A stretch of DNA of 64,000 nt from Toxorhynchites rutilus septentrionalis (Eukaryota > Arthropoda > Insecta > Diptera > Culicidae), in contig NC_073746.1 in the NCBI RefSeq assembly GCF_029784135.1, forward strand, positions 151,748,556-151,812,555, read 5' to 3'. A program made the position numbers and the translations under genes. The notes below the pieces were generated by a model. It made no database searches and had not been told where the DNA came from. It worked only from the letters and a program-made list of their open reading frames with translations. Below are positions 33,507 through 45,689 of the stretch, piece after piece. The first letter of the stretch is position 1; each line of letters starts with the position of its first letter.

Positions 33507-34861
33507 GGGATAAAAAAATGAGTGGGTTATATCTATGATATAACCGCAAGGTTGACGTGGAACTACCTTAGCTTAGCAATCATTCGTTTGTATTGATTAG
33601 ATTCTTGATTGAATGAAACAGTTTCCAAATTCAATTGAGTTCAATATATTTGCTCTGTGATTGAAAAAAATGAACAAATGCCGTGTAAAGTCAATTCATT
33701 TATTGTGATTGATTGTTCTTCGTTACAAGTAAATTTAATGACGGACCTTTTACGTTTGGTATGATGACTAGAACCAAATATATGTACGGAAGAATTATCA
33801 AACGTTTGATGAACCAGCCTAAGGCTGAAAATCTTTCCAATAAAGACAAAAAAAAATTATCAAACGATTATTTTATTTTACATTTCCCTCTGAAGTTTAC
33901 ATCCCAAAAGTGTACATACTTCTCGAATCTCGAATTTGCTTGAAACTGGGAAGTTCATTCGCTTCTAGTGTCTGCACGATTTTCCCAGGTTCCTAAGTTT
34001 AGAAGATCATGTTAGGACAGACATATTCCACTCTGCACAAAGGCAAGCGAGGACAAAAGTACTCGCAGTTTGCATTTATTTGCAGAGCCGATTTCCCCAG
34101 AAACCTCGGTTTTGAAGTCTGTGTTAGGGAAACACATTTCAATCGGAACAAAAATACCCCCGATTTGTATGAATTCGCAATGCCGATTTCCCCACGCTCC
34201 ATGGATTTGAAGTCTGTGTTAGGGAAACACATTCCAGTCGGAACAAAAATACCCCCGACTTGCATGAATTTGAAATACCGATTTCTCCAGGCACCTTGGT
34301 TTAGAAATCTCTATTAGGGAACACATTTCGGTGGGAACAAAAGCTCTCCCTACTTTCGTGTGTTCTTCTTCTTCTTTTTGGCTTTAAGAGGGTTTAAACT
34401 TTTCAGTTCACTCGCCTCTAGGCTCTTTCGTGTGTTTGCAATGCCGATTTCGCTGCTTGGTTTTAAAGTCTGTGTTAGGGAACATTTTTCGATGAGAACA
34501 AAAGTCCCCCTACTTTCATGTATTTGCAATGCCGATTTCCCCAAGGCTGCTTGGTTTTGATGGCTGTGTTAGGAAAACCGTAAATCGGGTCAATCAAAAC
34601 GATGCAGTTAGGGCGTTTAGATAACACCTAATATTTTACAGTTATTCAATTGTTTATCTAATGAAAAACAACATTTTGTTAGTTGCGATAGATGCGTAGA
34701 AATATTCCCTATCAAGTGATGCAAACATCTCCCCTATCCAGTACGAAATGTTCGAGCTATAAGCATTCGAAATCTTTCATTTTTTCCTGCATGTTCTGTG
34801 TTTAGGTTTTCATTTTACCCTCCATAAATTCCGGTTAGACGTAGTCCCACGTCAAAAAAAA
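33507..34861 (+). repeat. X repeat, copy 2
   Basis: Positions 33625-34858 match 15018-16246 almost exactly, including the five ~90-95-bp tandem units. An extra ~120 bp at the left contains the palindrome GGTTATATCTATGATATAACC-like sequence and a GACGTGGAACTACC phrase. The right end runs into an A-tract and then the 14-bp target duplicate at 34862-34875. Confidence 0.8.
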
Positions 34862-35586
34862 AATGCCGTTTCAGTGCTATGTCCTTCCCGGAACCCATTA
34901 ACCCACTTAATCGTCTCATATCGCTTAAGGTATCAAACATTTCAGACAAATGCTTTCGACAGAGCACTAAGAAAGCTAATTAGTCTAAGATTTGAAACAT
35001 CGGAGCACTTAGCTGACTTTTTAATAGGAATTATTTTAACCATTTTCCATGCTTGAGGAAAAATGGATGTTAAAATTATGGAATTAAATAGGTGATTAAT
35101 CAACGGAAGAGCATACGGCAACGAAGTTTCAATGTCCTTCATTGCTGTACCATCCAATCCCGTTGCATTGGAATCAATAGATAAAATCGCATTTATGATA
35201 TCATAATCATAATCATGCACATTTCAGAAAAGAAGACCATCAGCATTTTCAGGTAAATGAGAGATTCATCATCACCCATCGTAAAATTAGAAGAAAAATA
35301 GTCATTAATGGAATCAGCATTTTCATTGATGCTAGACAATGTTGGCTCCTTAGAGGTAACACCTAGCTTTTAAATTATCACGAAAAACTCGACATTCTCA
35401 GGTTTTATGATATCGGTGTTCATGAAAGTACATAAAAATCACTGTTCATGAAATCTTCCCTACAGAAATACTAATCGATCGATCACCTTTTGTTTATTTT
35501 ATTTGACTTATAAAATTGATCACTAAACGCACCCTGTCATACCCAGATACTTTTCACCATGATACTACAGAGGCGTGAGAGAAGTA

Positions 35587-35871
35587 GATCTGCGGCACGT
35601 GCAGAGGAAGCTTGTCAGGTGTGAGAATTTTCTCTAAATAAGATTGCCTTGTCGAACGACAGCTCGGCCGAGATTTGCATATTGCACTACGCATAATCTG
35701 TGATTGCGAAATCTACCAGTTCTCTGCCTTGAACATCGGCTTTGTGTAGAAGTTAGAAGCGGAAACACCCTCAAACAAATTTCCGTGAAATCACGGTTAA
35801 TTGTTATCTAAACGAGGAAAAATTCTCACGCCTACAAAACCGACAATTTTCCTATACACGTGCCGCAGATC
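35587..35871. mobile_element. MITE of about 285 bp
   Basis: Inverted ends start GATCTGCGGCACGTG and extend with gaps for about 50 bp (GTGAGAATTTT on both arms). No coding sequence. A target duplication could not be fixed. Confidence 0.6.
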
Positions 35872-37854
35872 AATCATGAGTTTATCTTTCGGTACATCGG
35901 TTTATATAGCGTAACGCAGAGTCAATTACCCTGCTGGGTTTGAGAAACATTGATGAACCGCCTGTTTCACATTCGTTTTATTATGATTGGCATTATACAT
36001 TCCACGCCATTAATGATCTCACAAAATTTTGCGGCGGTCCAAATATTACTGAAATTAAATTCTTCTCCACAATTCAAAACTCTTTTCACAAAAACAAGCC
36101 AAACCAGCAACACATAATGCGTCTGAAGTTTAACTCGAATCATGGAGTCAAACATTCGGTCAATACCTTTGATAGTTCGAACGTATATCAAAACATGAAT
36201 GTGGCATGCATGACATTGAAGTTTCGTAGTTCAAGTCCAACACATCGAATTGTGTTTATAGCATTGTGTGGTGCCCGCGTCTAACTTCGGTGAATTTTTT
36301 TCACGCATTTATTCTGACGAAAGATGCGTGTGAATTGAGTTATTATTTCGAACAGGCTTACCAAACTTAATGCACCTACTGCCACCTGAAGTGAGCAGCC
36401 CACAATGCCGGTGTTGTGGCAATCGTTCCACTCGGAACGGGTATAATAAAAATAAGTCGCCTAACATTTACATACGAAGGTCAATTCCATCTGGCAGAGG
36501 AGTCACTTGCATCATCGATGCACATATTTATATTAACTCACTTTGTGTGGGAACTTTCTTTCATTCGAGTTTTCGAACTCAGTTGAAATATCTTGCCTTG
36601 ATTTTTTATTCTGTTCCTCCATTGAGTGAGTGTAGAAAATAAATCTCTATGTGTTATTGTGGAACCATGCCATTTTCGCACCATCTCATACCGCCAAACT
36701 AATTATCCCCAAATAAAAATAAATTTAGATCGACCGAGATGATACTACCGATCATTAGTCGTTAAGTTTTTTTTTGGGTTTTGTTTCAAATTTAACATTG
36801 AGAAAGACAACTCACTATCACTTTATTCAGTATTCATTCCAGTGATTGGCTATAATTAGTCGGTGCTTTTATTGGCTAAAGGACAGGAGATTGTAAAAAT
36901 TGCAATTTCCGATATAAATAACAGCAAAGTTTCACTCCAGCCGTAATCGAGTCGACATCGTCGACTATGGTGGTGAATAATGGATAATAATGGTTGTTGT
37001 ATTTACACCGATATAATTTCATCCGTTATAAATCCAGGTAATATTATTTTAAATAATATTATCTCACTAAAGATTTCGGTTTTCAGATTTATATTCAAGA
37101 TTTAGATGTTGGATTCAAATTGTAATTTAAAATTTAAAACCTCAACAAATTTCAGGTTCAGTTTGCAATCTGGATTCAGATTACCATATTCTGATCACAG
37201 TTTCAGAATACGATTGAGATTCAAATTTAGCATCCATATTCGAGTTTCCATACAGTACGGAATTTGTATCCTGATTCCAATTCAGATTCGGACTTCATAA
37301 CAAGATCTCAACTTTAGATTCCCCATTCAATCTCAAATTCTTGACATTTAGAAAAAAAAACTCATATTTTAGATGCTAGCTCGGATTTTAGATTTAGTTT
37401 CAGCTAGAAGTTCAATTTCATTTTCAGAGCAGACTCAAATGCAGATTCACGATGTCAAATGGAATTCGAATTCCATTTTCAAGTTCCAAATTCAAATTGC
37501 ATCTTCACATTTTGAAATTCGATCGCAGATTCAAGTTCATGTTCGATATTGTAATTACATAATTACATACAACCGTTTAACATTTCTGTTTTACGTTCTT
37601 GATCATAGATACAAAATCAGTGATAGTTCACCAGATACAAATTTGAGTACCAGATTTCCGGATCAGATTTAGCATTCATATTACGAAAAGCATATTAAAA
37701 CCATATTCTGTAGTTATATATAGATTATAATGATATATCAAAACAAAGGAATATCGGTTAGTTCTATGATTTCAATAAATTATGGAGAATATTATAAATT
37801 GTTCACATGGCTTATGTTCGAAGTTCTCTTTGTCATGTGATCAGTAGAGATTGT
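35872..37854. other. intronic stretch with unexplained open frames
   Basis: An open frame of 114 codons at 35940-36284 (plus) and a shorter one at 36370-36642 show no recognised domain. From 37030 to 37680 the sequence is dominated by degenerate ATTCAGATT/AGATTCAAATT-like short repeats, a low-complexity stretch. Nothing here is called as a gene. Confidence 0.4.
37030..37680. repeat. low-complexity ATTCAGATT-type array
   Basis: Dozens of degenerate copies of a 6-9 base phrase (TTCAGATT, TTCAAATT, TTTAGATT) fill about 650 bp. It resembles a cryptically simple satellite and is unlikely to code. Confidence 0.6.
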
Positions 37855-37859
37855 GACGG

Positions 37860-38100
37860 CCTGTGACAACTCTTTACGTGCTGAAGATTGTACCGACCAA
37901 CGAGCATTCTACCCTGGATCCCTCGAGTCGAGTGAGACGCAGCACATGGGGTACAGGATAGGGGAACGCTGCTGATAATTGGTCAGCTGCATCCCAATAG
38001 GAAGTATCCCGCGTCGGCTACGCCCAGAAAAATTGCAAATTATATAATTATGACAAACAAAATTATAGTACTAATCCCGAGTCAACCGCCAGTAATCGGT
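37860..38100 (+). repeat. dispersed repeat V, copy 1
   Basis: It shares CGAGCATTCTACCCTGGAT, GCATCCCAATAGGAAGTAT and CAGTAATCGGTTA-like phrases, in the same order, with 40430-40740. Family not recognised. Confidence 0.65.
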
Positions 38101-38269
38101 TATGAATAATCAAAATACACTCGACAAAAAAATTCGAAGAACAGAGTGCGAAGTCGGAAATTTTAAGTGATTTTTAACATGTTACTTCGTGAAAAATCAA
38201 CGCATAGCGATGGGATATGCATCATTTTAAAGCAACAATTTTCAGGTATTAGAATATTTTACGTACATA

Positions 38270-38560
38270 TTTTTATCTTGGTGTCTGTAGGAGTAATGAA
38301 CAACAAGAAGAAATAAAAATTTGATTTTTTCTGTTTTTTCAAAGTTTTTGTGGACCAACACAATTTTCTGCCAACCAACTCAATAGCAAATCCAATTAAC
38401 TTTATCAACCCGCTTTCATTTGGTTCCTAGAACGTTCCTGTAGGACCGTTCCATACAGAGATATTTCAGTTTAAATGAAAAAGTACCTCTTCGTCTTTGA
38501 TGATTAATTATTCAATAAACAACCATTGCACCGCATCGGAAGGCACACGAAAGTTACGAA
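38270..38560 (+). repeat. dispersed repeat Y, copy
   Basis: It shares GTGGACCAACACAATTTT, GGTTCCTAGAACGTTCCTGT and CATACAGAGATATTTC with 44770-45060 in the same order. Inverted pieces of the same family lie at 4440 and 39575. Confidence 0.6.
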
Positions 38561-38999
38561 TCGTTCAATCTGAGAGTACGCAGAGCATTCTGTATTTTTG
38601 GTACAATTTGCGATGAAGTGCTCCTCTAATTTACTGCAAACTTTGAAAAATCGGCTAAACGTATCAATATGAAACGTTCACAGATGTTTAAGGAATACTA
38701 GGCTAAAAGTCTGCCTGCAAACAATACAACTTACTGCGATATTTGCAGAATTATAGCAGGCTAGCTAACCCGGTAAACTTCGTCCCGCCCAAAATTTGTT
38801 TTTTGCTATCAATACCTTCAAACATTCACGATTTCTTACTAAGCGCAAGTTCATGGGTCTAATCGCAGAACTGTTCATTGATTGATCTTCTAATCGATCT
38901 TGTTGAATTTACCTTTTACTATAAAATTCTTAGTACTCCTACCAAGACTCATCATTATAATATCAGATTATTTTCAGACACAATTCTCGTTCAAGATTT

Positions 39000-39540
39000 T
39001 TCAACCTCGAGTAATGCAGAAATTTGTGTTTCATTTGTAAGGCAGGTTATCAACAACGGAGGAAGGAGGAGTCTCTAACCACCATAGAATCATTTATTGC
39101 ATCCTAAAACCTCCATATGCCTAATTTGGTTTCATTTGCTTGATTAATTCTCGAGAAATGTAAAAATTTGTGTTTCATTTGTATGGCAGACCCCCCCCCC
39201 CTAAGAGAGTAGGGAGGAGTATCTAACCATCATAGAATATTTTTTTGTACCCTAAAACTTCCATATGCCTAATTTTATTTCATTAGTTTGATTAATTCTC
39301 GAGTAATGCAGAAATTTGTGTTTCATTCGTATGGGAGCCCCCCCTAAGAGAGAGGGGAGGAGTCTCTAACCACCATAGAAACATTTTTTTGTACCCTAAA
39401 ACCTCAATATGCCTAATTTGATTTCATTTGCTTGATTAATTCTCAAGTAATGCCAATTTTCATGTCGATCGGTTCAGTTGTTTCCGAGTCCATAAGAATC
39501 AGACAGACAGACAGACAGACAGAAATCCATTTTTATATAT
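39000..39540 (+). repeat. imperfect tandem repeat, ~140-bp units, copy 2
   Basis: The units are the same as at 31180-32045. The block ends with ATCGGTTCAGTTGTTTCCGA, five CAGA repeats and ATTTTTATATATATAGAT, which looks like a true element end. Confidence 0.7.
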
Positions 39541-39574
39541 ATAGATTTTGTGAAGCACTATACAAATCCTGTTT

Positions 39575-39850
39575 TTGGCACTTTTTTGAAATCGATGCGA
39601 AAAATTTAACTTTTTTTTTCGCTAAAGTAACAAATTTTGAATTTGGATTTATTGGAGTTTTCAAAATTGCCTTCCAATTACCAATTCCAATCGTTTTTCT
39701 ATTTCTTTCCTGCATTGTTGTCCACTACACCTACACATACCAAGATAAAATATGTAAGTAAAATATTCTAATAACTGAAAGTTTTAGTTTTAAAATGATG
39801 TATACCTCATCGATATGCGTTATTTTTCCACAAAATTACAGCATGTCAAA
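39575..39850 (-). repeat. dispersed repeat Y, fragment
   Basis: It carries TCCACTACACCTACACATAC and CACAAAATTACAGCATG as in the 4.5-kb fragment. Non-coding. Confidence 0.5.
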
Positions 39851-40029
39851 AATTTTAGACTAGATTGTACACAGATCGAATTTTTTTTTCAAATATGACT
39901 TATTTCAAGCGAAAATGAAATATTCCAGCGTTAAAGTGAAAATTGATTGGGTATCATGAGTATAGTGAAGTAAAAATATAAAAATCGTGATTTTTTCGTG
40001 ATTTTTGTAGATTCTAGTTGGAGATTACC

Positions 40030-40190
40030 CAGGAGCTGTCAGAAGATAGGTCAGAACCTCATCTATCGGATTCTGTAGCAAACTAAAATTGGAACGTTAT
40101 TGCAGTTGAGTTATTAGCTAAAGAAAAAGTTGATGAAGGTAAATCGATCAAGTCACTTACACCCCTTTCCTTCTGAGCCCCTCAAATGAC
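40030..40190. mobile_element. MITE fragment related to 62141-62401
   Basis: The right end, GTCACTTACACCCCTTTCC followed by GAGCCCCTCA, and the interior (GAGTTATTAGCTAAA, TGATGAA) match the complete MITE at 62 kb. The left end is lost. Confidence 0.6.
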
Positions 40191-40429
40191 ATTGCAGCGA
40201 AATAAAAAAAGATAAACGCTGGGTGTCAAAGGACGAATTGTTAAACCAGCCGGGTGCTATGATTGATGCTAGGATTGTTAGCAAAATCCCAAGCAGAACT
40301 GTCAGTGGGATATCTAATTCATGTGAAAACAAAAGGGAAAATGTCAGTGGGATACTCGATATGTTGATAAACTTTTACTTAGTCGCGGCAATACATACAC
40401 ATACTCTTCACAAATACTGGCCGAAGGTT

Positions 40430-40740
40430 GTGCAGGCCACTGGTCATTCAACAAGAGCAAAGGTTGCGCCGCTCATGACAACTCTACACGAGCTGAAGAT
40501 TGTGCGGCCAGTGAGCATTCTACCCTGGATTCCTCGAGTCAAGAGAGATGCACCACGATTGTTATGAGGTACAAACTAGGGGGGCGTCGCTGATTAATGG
40601 TCAGTTGCACCCCAATAGGAAGTATTCCGTGTTGGTCACACGTACAGAGCATTGGAGACTGCAACATCCCAATTATGAGAATACTTTGTAATACTAACCT
40701 CGAGCCAACCGCGAGTAATCGGTTACATATTACTAACATA
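40430..40740 (+). repeat. dispersed repeat V, copy 2
   Basis: It aligns with 37860-38100 over GAGCATTCTACCCTGGATTC, GCACCCCAATAGGAAGTATT and GAGTAATCGGTTACA. Confidence 0.65.
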
Positions 40741-40829
40741 GTCGTAAGGCAAAAATTGTTAAAATATTGAACTCTCGGCCCAGTCAAGCTATTCAGGCTA
40801 ACATCATATGAGTTAATAAAAATATGTAT

Positions 40830-41320
40830 TTTGGGGAAAACAATCCACTAACCTTGAAGTTTTTCACTTCCAAAATGTTACTTAAATCCACTAATTTTGA
40901 AGTTTCACAACTGTATCTTGTATAAATTCTTCTTATCTTTCAAATGAAAGCATCATAATTGTCCTACGTAGCGTAATTTTTGAATTAGAGTTAGATTAAG
41001 GCGAACAGAGTCCGAAACTGAGAAAAAGTTCAATAACTCTGTCATAATTTAAACATGTGCGTAGAAAGGCTTTTTTATCAAATATGATTCTCTATCACCT
41101 CCTGAAAGAATTCGGATTTTTTATATGAGAAAGGTATTTCACCACTTCAAGCGGATGCATCAACAATTAAATTCTTCTTTTATATTCAAAAATATATATA
41201 TATATATATGTATAAAAACAAATAAGACATTTTTTTGACTCGATTATATACAGGATGTGATTATATACAATGAAAATAAATCGGTGACTGTATACAATCG
41301 AGTCCGCCCTGTGTATAAGT
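40830..41320 (+). repeat. terminal-hairpin repeat, copy 2
   Basis: It is homologous to 2318-2790 in inverse orientation. The end 41238-41310 has GACTCGATTATATACAG and, about 36 bp on, CTGTATACAATCGAGTC: an inverted repeat that can form a hairpin, with one mismatch. Confidence 0.65.
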
Positions 41321-43536
41321 CAATTGTTCTTATTGTTACAATATTGAATTCAGGCTAACGTCAAAAGAGCCTTAATAAATACACTTACTGGAAAAAAGTA
41401 GTCACCGGTGGACGCATTCCTTATAACGATGAAGTGAGGATATCTGATCACCGAATCAAAGAGTTTTTTTGGGGTATGGATTTAAAATTTGCTACCAATT
41501 CTTGACAATAACTAAGAAACTAAGCAACTTGATGTAACATTGAATGGTATGACAAACGTCTTCCCTTAATGCTCCTATTGGCACATAATAAAATGATTGG
41601 AAGTATGCGTATGAATAAGTTTTACGTTCATCGAAAAAGCTTCCCCGAACGAAGTTACGAAGAGCATCTACCATCAACCATTGAAAATGAACTACGGAAA
41701 GGCATTTTTGGTTTCAATTCAAAGTCTCGTTTCTATCATAAAGTAGAACCGCTCGCGTTTTAACGCGGAAACAAATGCGAAAAAAATCAATTAAAAGCCT
41801 TTCCCATGGCAGTCTCTCATAATTTATTTCATCTCCAAAGCGCGCCGCTAAGCATAGACATTTTTATAGCATACTGAACGTGGATTCAAAACGCCTATGA
41901 ACCTATGAATTGTGGGAAAAAAGTAATTCGATACAGTCGCTAAAATATGTTCGCTCTGCTTCTGAATGCGTTAAAACGGAACGAGTGGAGCGCGCGGCTT
42001 TCGTTTCTCTGGTGTGAAGTATGAAATTCGCTGAGCCGTGAATTGTAAACATTAGTGCCTCATCGTGTTGTCTGTTTACATTGTCTCATAATCGGAACCG
42101 GCACTGAACATCATTGCAGTTATGCGGCATATAGCCTGATCTTATCAGAAAACAACGCCGATCGCGGTTTGACATTCGTGTGGTTAGGCGAGTGTGGGCG
42201 TGTTTCAGCCCAACGTCACGCACAGCTGCTGATGAATTCTCCCACGTCGTGAGCTGTTTTGAATTCAAAGGTTCGCCTAATCGGTTGTTATTCGAGCACA
42301 GTCACTTGGAGTGTGTACTTCAAATAACTATCAGGAGGGAGCATGTTTAGTCATTATTTATTGTTTCTATAATGCGTTATCAATGTTGAAGTTGGGTTAA
42401 CATCGATTTCTGGAACCACTCTTTCGTTTCAGTGCGTTCGGTGCGCATTAATTTGTGAAGGGAATGTAATTGCTCGTATCTTATCCTTCATAAATTAATC
42501 GATACTGCGTCCAAGAACGAACACCAAACTCAATGATATTTCCTCATGTGGTGACTGTGTGTCGGATATTGGGCTTTCGTAAATAGCTAAGAAATAAAAT
42601 GCACATTCCATCGTTCAACTGGTTCGAAGATAGAAAAAAAACAAAGAACAGTCATTGAAAAATTCAACACACCCCTTCTAAATCAAAGCACCCGAAGTAC
42701 TCACGAATGGTCGCACCGATATCGACTAGCGAGCTGGCCTATGGTCCATGTCTTACGCTGTCACCTTTGCCATCGATAGCTGATTAATTTGAGCTTGTTA
42801 CTAGTCGGCACCAGAAGCAATAGAGGACCCGGCCGATACTTGCTGAATGACTAATGAACATCAAACCCGTTCGGGCCCTGCAGCTGCACCCAGCATTCGG
42901 TAGCCGTGAGGGAAAATTAAACAGATATCGAGTTGCTTACGAGAAGACCTTGCATATGATTTGTTTGCCTCTATGGATCTGTTCGCCACACGTGCCGGCT
43001 TTCAGATATTCGATATGAATTTGATTGGAGTTATAAAGAATGCGCATAAACGTTCCGCTATAATGGATTCGAAGCGAAAAATCGCATTAAGAATAATTAT
43101 GCCATGTGATTGTATCGTTTAGCGGCATTATTCCGTTATTTGTTCTATATAAAGTATTTTCTGTTTCTTTTCTATATACTCCGAAACTGTCATTTCATCG
43201 ACACACTACTTCGGGTAGTGAATGAATTTGAATTTTCGATGCTTGTAATTGTTTGATTTATTATTCATTCAAACCATTCCGTTCTACGCCACACATCGTA
43301 TGCATCGTTTCACTGAGTCTCATCCGTGTTCATTACTCAACAGTCTGAAAAAATATGTTTTATGTGATTGATAATGTTACACAATTAATACAACCCTCTT
43401 TTCTTCTTCTACTGTGTTATCAAAGACCGCATTTGAATCAAATGCATCAGACAAAAATGATCACCAAAAATTCATTTTATGTCGGGTATTTTTGAAACTC
43501 TCAAATCCGGATCGTTTTTGAAGATTTTACTATTGA
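41321..43536. other. longest repeat-poor part of the yellow intron
   Basis: About 2.2 kb with no repeat partners in the window and no convincing coding frame. The base composition near 42000-42300 and 42700-43000 is more GC-rich than its surroundings. It is a candidate region for conserved regulatory elements, by elimination only. Confidence 0.35.
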
Positions 43537-44239
43537 GTGACACCCAATAAAACATTAGAAGATAGATATTCTGAGACACTTCGTGTCAACCGGCTAATTT
43601 GGTATTTACAACATCCTCTCCTGCCACCTGCCAACCGGCCAAACGGTGGAGAAGAATCTAGCCAGAATGAACATTTGTATGCGGAGGCGCCAGACGAGGT
43701 CAGATGGAAAAGTGCTGGTGGAAAACCTCTTTCCGGCGAAGCGCTATGTCGTGCTCATAATGAATGACGAAACCTACCTGACGCTAGAATTCAACGAATG
43801 GCAGGGGACCGGGCATTTTACGTTCCCCACCACGCAGGTATGTATTGACGTCAAATATAAATTTCACATCAAGTTCTCGAAGAAGGTCCTTCTCTAGCTG
43901 ACGATCGGCGAGAAGGGAATGTCCAAGCCGCTCTTCTTTCGAGTCTTGCGTTGAACAGGAAGATATACAGTACGAAGTACCTGCCGGAAGGTGCTACCTT
44001 CATAAAGAGGCAACGGTGATGTGGTCTTTAGGCCGAACCTGGCAGCTGTCCGTTATGCCAAGAGATCACTTAAGGAGATGGATCGACTGGAGATAAACAT
44101 TGTAGCGAAGACCGCCAACCTTATCAACATTCCCCAGCTGCAAAGGATAGAAAAAATTTTGGTGAACTTAAAACGGAAGAATTCCCCCAATAATTTCATC
44201 GCCAAAGCGGAGAAACCGCCAAAGCCGCGAATAGTTTAA
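43537..44239 (+). pseudogene. DD37E-type transposase of a second family, decayed
   Basis: Pieces on the plus strand read MNDETYLTLEFNEWQGTGHF (first catalytic aspartate), KYKFHIKFSKKVLL, KGMSKPLFF, YSTKYLPE and then PNLAAVRYAKRSL and IEKILVNLKRK. The spacing from the second catalytic position (here N instead of D) to the E of RIEK is 37 residues. Stops and frameshifts separate the pieces, and terminal repeats were not found. Confidence 0.8.
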
Positions 44240-44639
44240 AGAATATTCCGACATCCATCTTTTAATCGGTTCCGGCCGTAAGACAGCCCGGCACTTCATT
44301 TACGATACATCTTCAAACATCTCTGTATTTTCCTGTACATCATCCACTTCTTCTTCCGGCTTATTTAACACGTTGAGCCCCGACCGTGCTAGAGGATTGA
44401 GAATGAAATTTTTGTCTCACTCACGTCGGTTCCTGCAGATTAATAGGGCACTTTAATAAAAATCATTTTCACATTTTCGTTCCCAGTTGACACTCTCTAA
44501 ACAAAAAGCTCACTTTCGGTGCGATGAAGTTGGCTCAACGTGTTAATCTTCGGATTTGAAGCGCTTTTGATAAATCTGCCTGATAAATGCTTTTTTGAGG
44601 TTCATCTATTTAAGAAAATCAACATGACCAAATTGCTAT

Positions 44640-45060
44640 ATTAAAATCTATCGATGTCGCGGGACATTTTCGCTTCTTTTGCTAAATGTGGGACGTTTCG
44701 CAGGACGTAATCTAACGCGGGACATTTTATCGAAATGCGGGACTATCCCGCGTAACGCGGGACGTCTGGTCAGTTTAATCTTGGCGTGTGTAGGTGTAGT
44801 GAACAACAATATCGGGAAGAAATATAAAATCGATTTTTTTCGGTTTTTTTTTTCAAAAAATTTGTGGACCAACACAATTTTTTTTACAATAGTAAATTTG
44901 ACGTTTGAACCAGCTTTCAGTCGGTTCCTAGAACATTCCTGTAGGATCATTCCATACAGAGGTATTTCTGTTTGAATGTAAAATTACCTCTTTGTCTTTG
45001 ATGATGCATAATTCAATAAATAATGATCGCACCGCAAATCGGAAAGCAGTTTTGAAAACT
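44640..45060 (+). repeat. GGGAC-phrase repeat followed by repeat Y
   Basis: 44650-44775 has several CGGGACATTTT and CGCGGGACGT phrases. From 44785 the Y family starts with GTGTAGGTGTAGTGAACAAC and runs parallel to 38270-38560. Confidence 0.55.
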
Positions 45061-45689
45061 GTTAGAAAAGGTAAGAATATGCTACAAATGGATGAACATC
45101 TTTTATGCAGAAATCATAATCAAAATTAGTATTAAAGTAGTGTTCGTAATATGAATCAAATTTCGACGCATGATTCCAATTCCGAGCGATGGATGTTAAA
45201 AGTCACTATTTTCAGGCAAATGCAGTTCACTCATTTGGCTAAAAGGACAGTCCAGTTCTGGAACATCAATAGAATAGGAAACAATAACTAAACCAAATTT
45301 CTGGAGTAAATCTATGAAAAAGATCAAAAACAGAAGATCGAAAGGACGGAAGGTCTTCGAACTGCAGTGAAGGTATAAACCTTTCCTGTAACGATTGGAC
45401 TAAACTCCGTTAATCACTCTTTTGTCACTGAAGAGCAAGAGATCGTGAGCTGGCCAGAAGACATGGTCGCCGCAGGTCACCTAATCTGTGAAGAGCTATT
45501 TAAAATCAACGTGGGCCAGTACGCTAAAATTCTGGGTAAATAGAAGTATTTCAATCTGGAATAGCATCTCGATTATAGATGCTACATTTCTTGACACGAC
45601 TTCCTACCATCTCGAAGCGAATGGCAAATTCTGTATCCAAAAGGCGTTGGGCGAACTGGTAGTGACAAGATGAGCTCAGGAGAATTCTA

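Larger units (their letters stand above)
32385..35400 (-). pseudogene. non-LTR retrotransposon (LINE) reverse transcriptase, interrupted and decayed
   Basis: After removing the insertion 33005-34861, the minus strand reads reverse-transcriptase blocks in order. First come NATGLDGTAMKDI and WKMVKIIPIKKS (about 35220-34942), then REGHSTETALLKVHDDI (which crosses the insertion site exactly). TDFAKAFDRVSH (first catalytic aspartate), SDVPQGFVLGPFLFSLIIND, ADDFQIYF (catalytic DD, with a frameshift just before) and LGVIFTSNLSW follow. The wording fits the Jockey/CR1-like group. The 5' endonuclease part and 3' end are missing, and there are several frameshifts. Confidence 0.88.

Noticed and set aside
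35940..36284. 114-codon open frame in the yellow intron
   Set aside because: No recognised domain, no splice context and no repeat partner; AT-rich DNA yields such frames by chance.
42000..42300. GC-richer block as a hidden exon of the yellow-family gene
   Set aside because: The two known exons already encode the complete family protein in phase, and no flanking splice signals with compatible coding were found.
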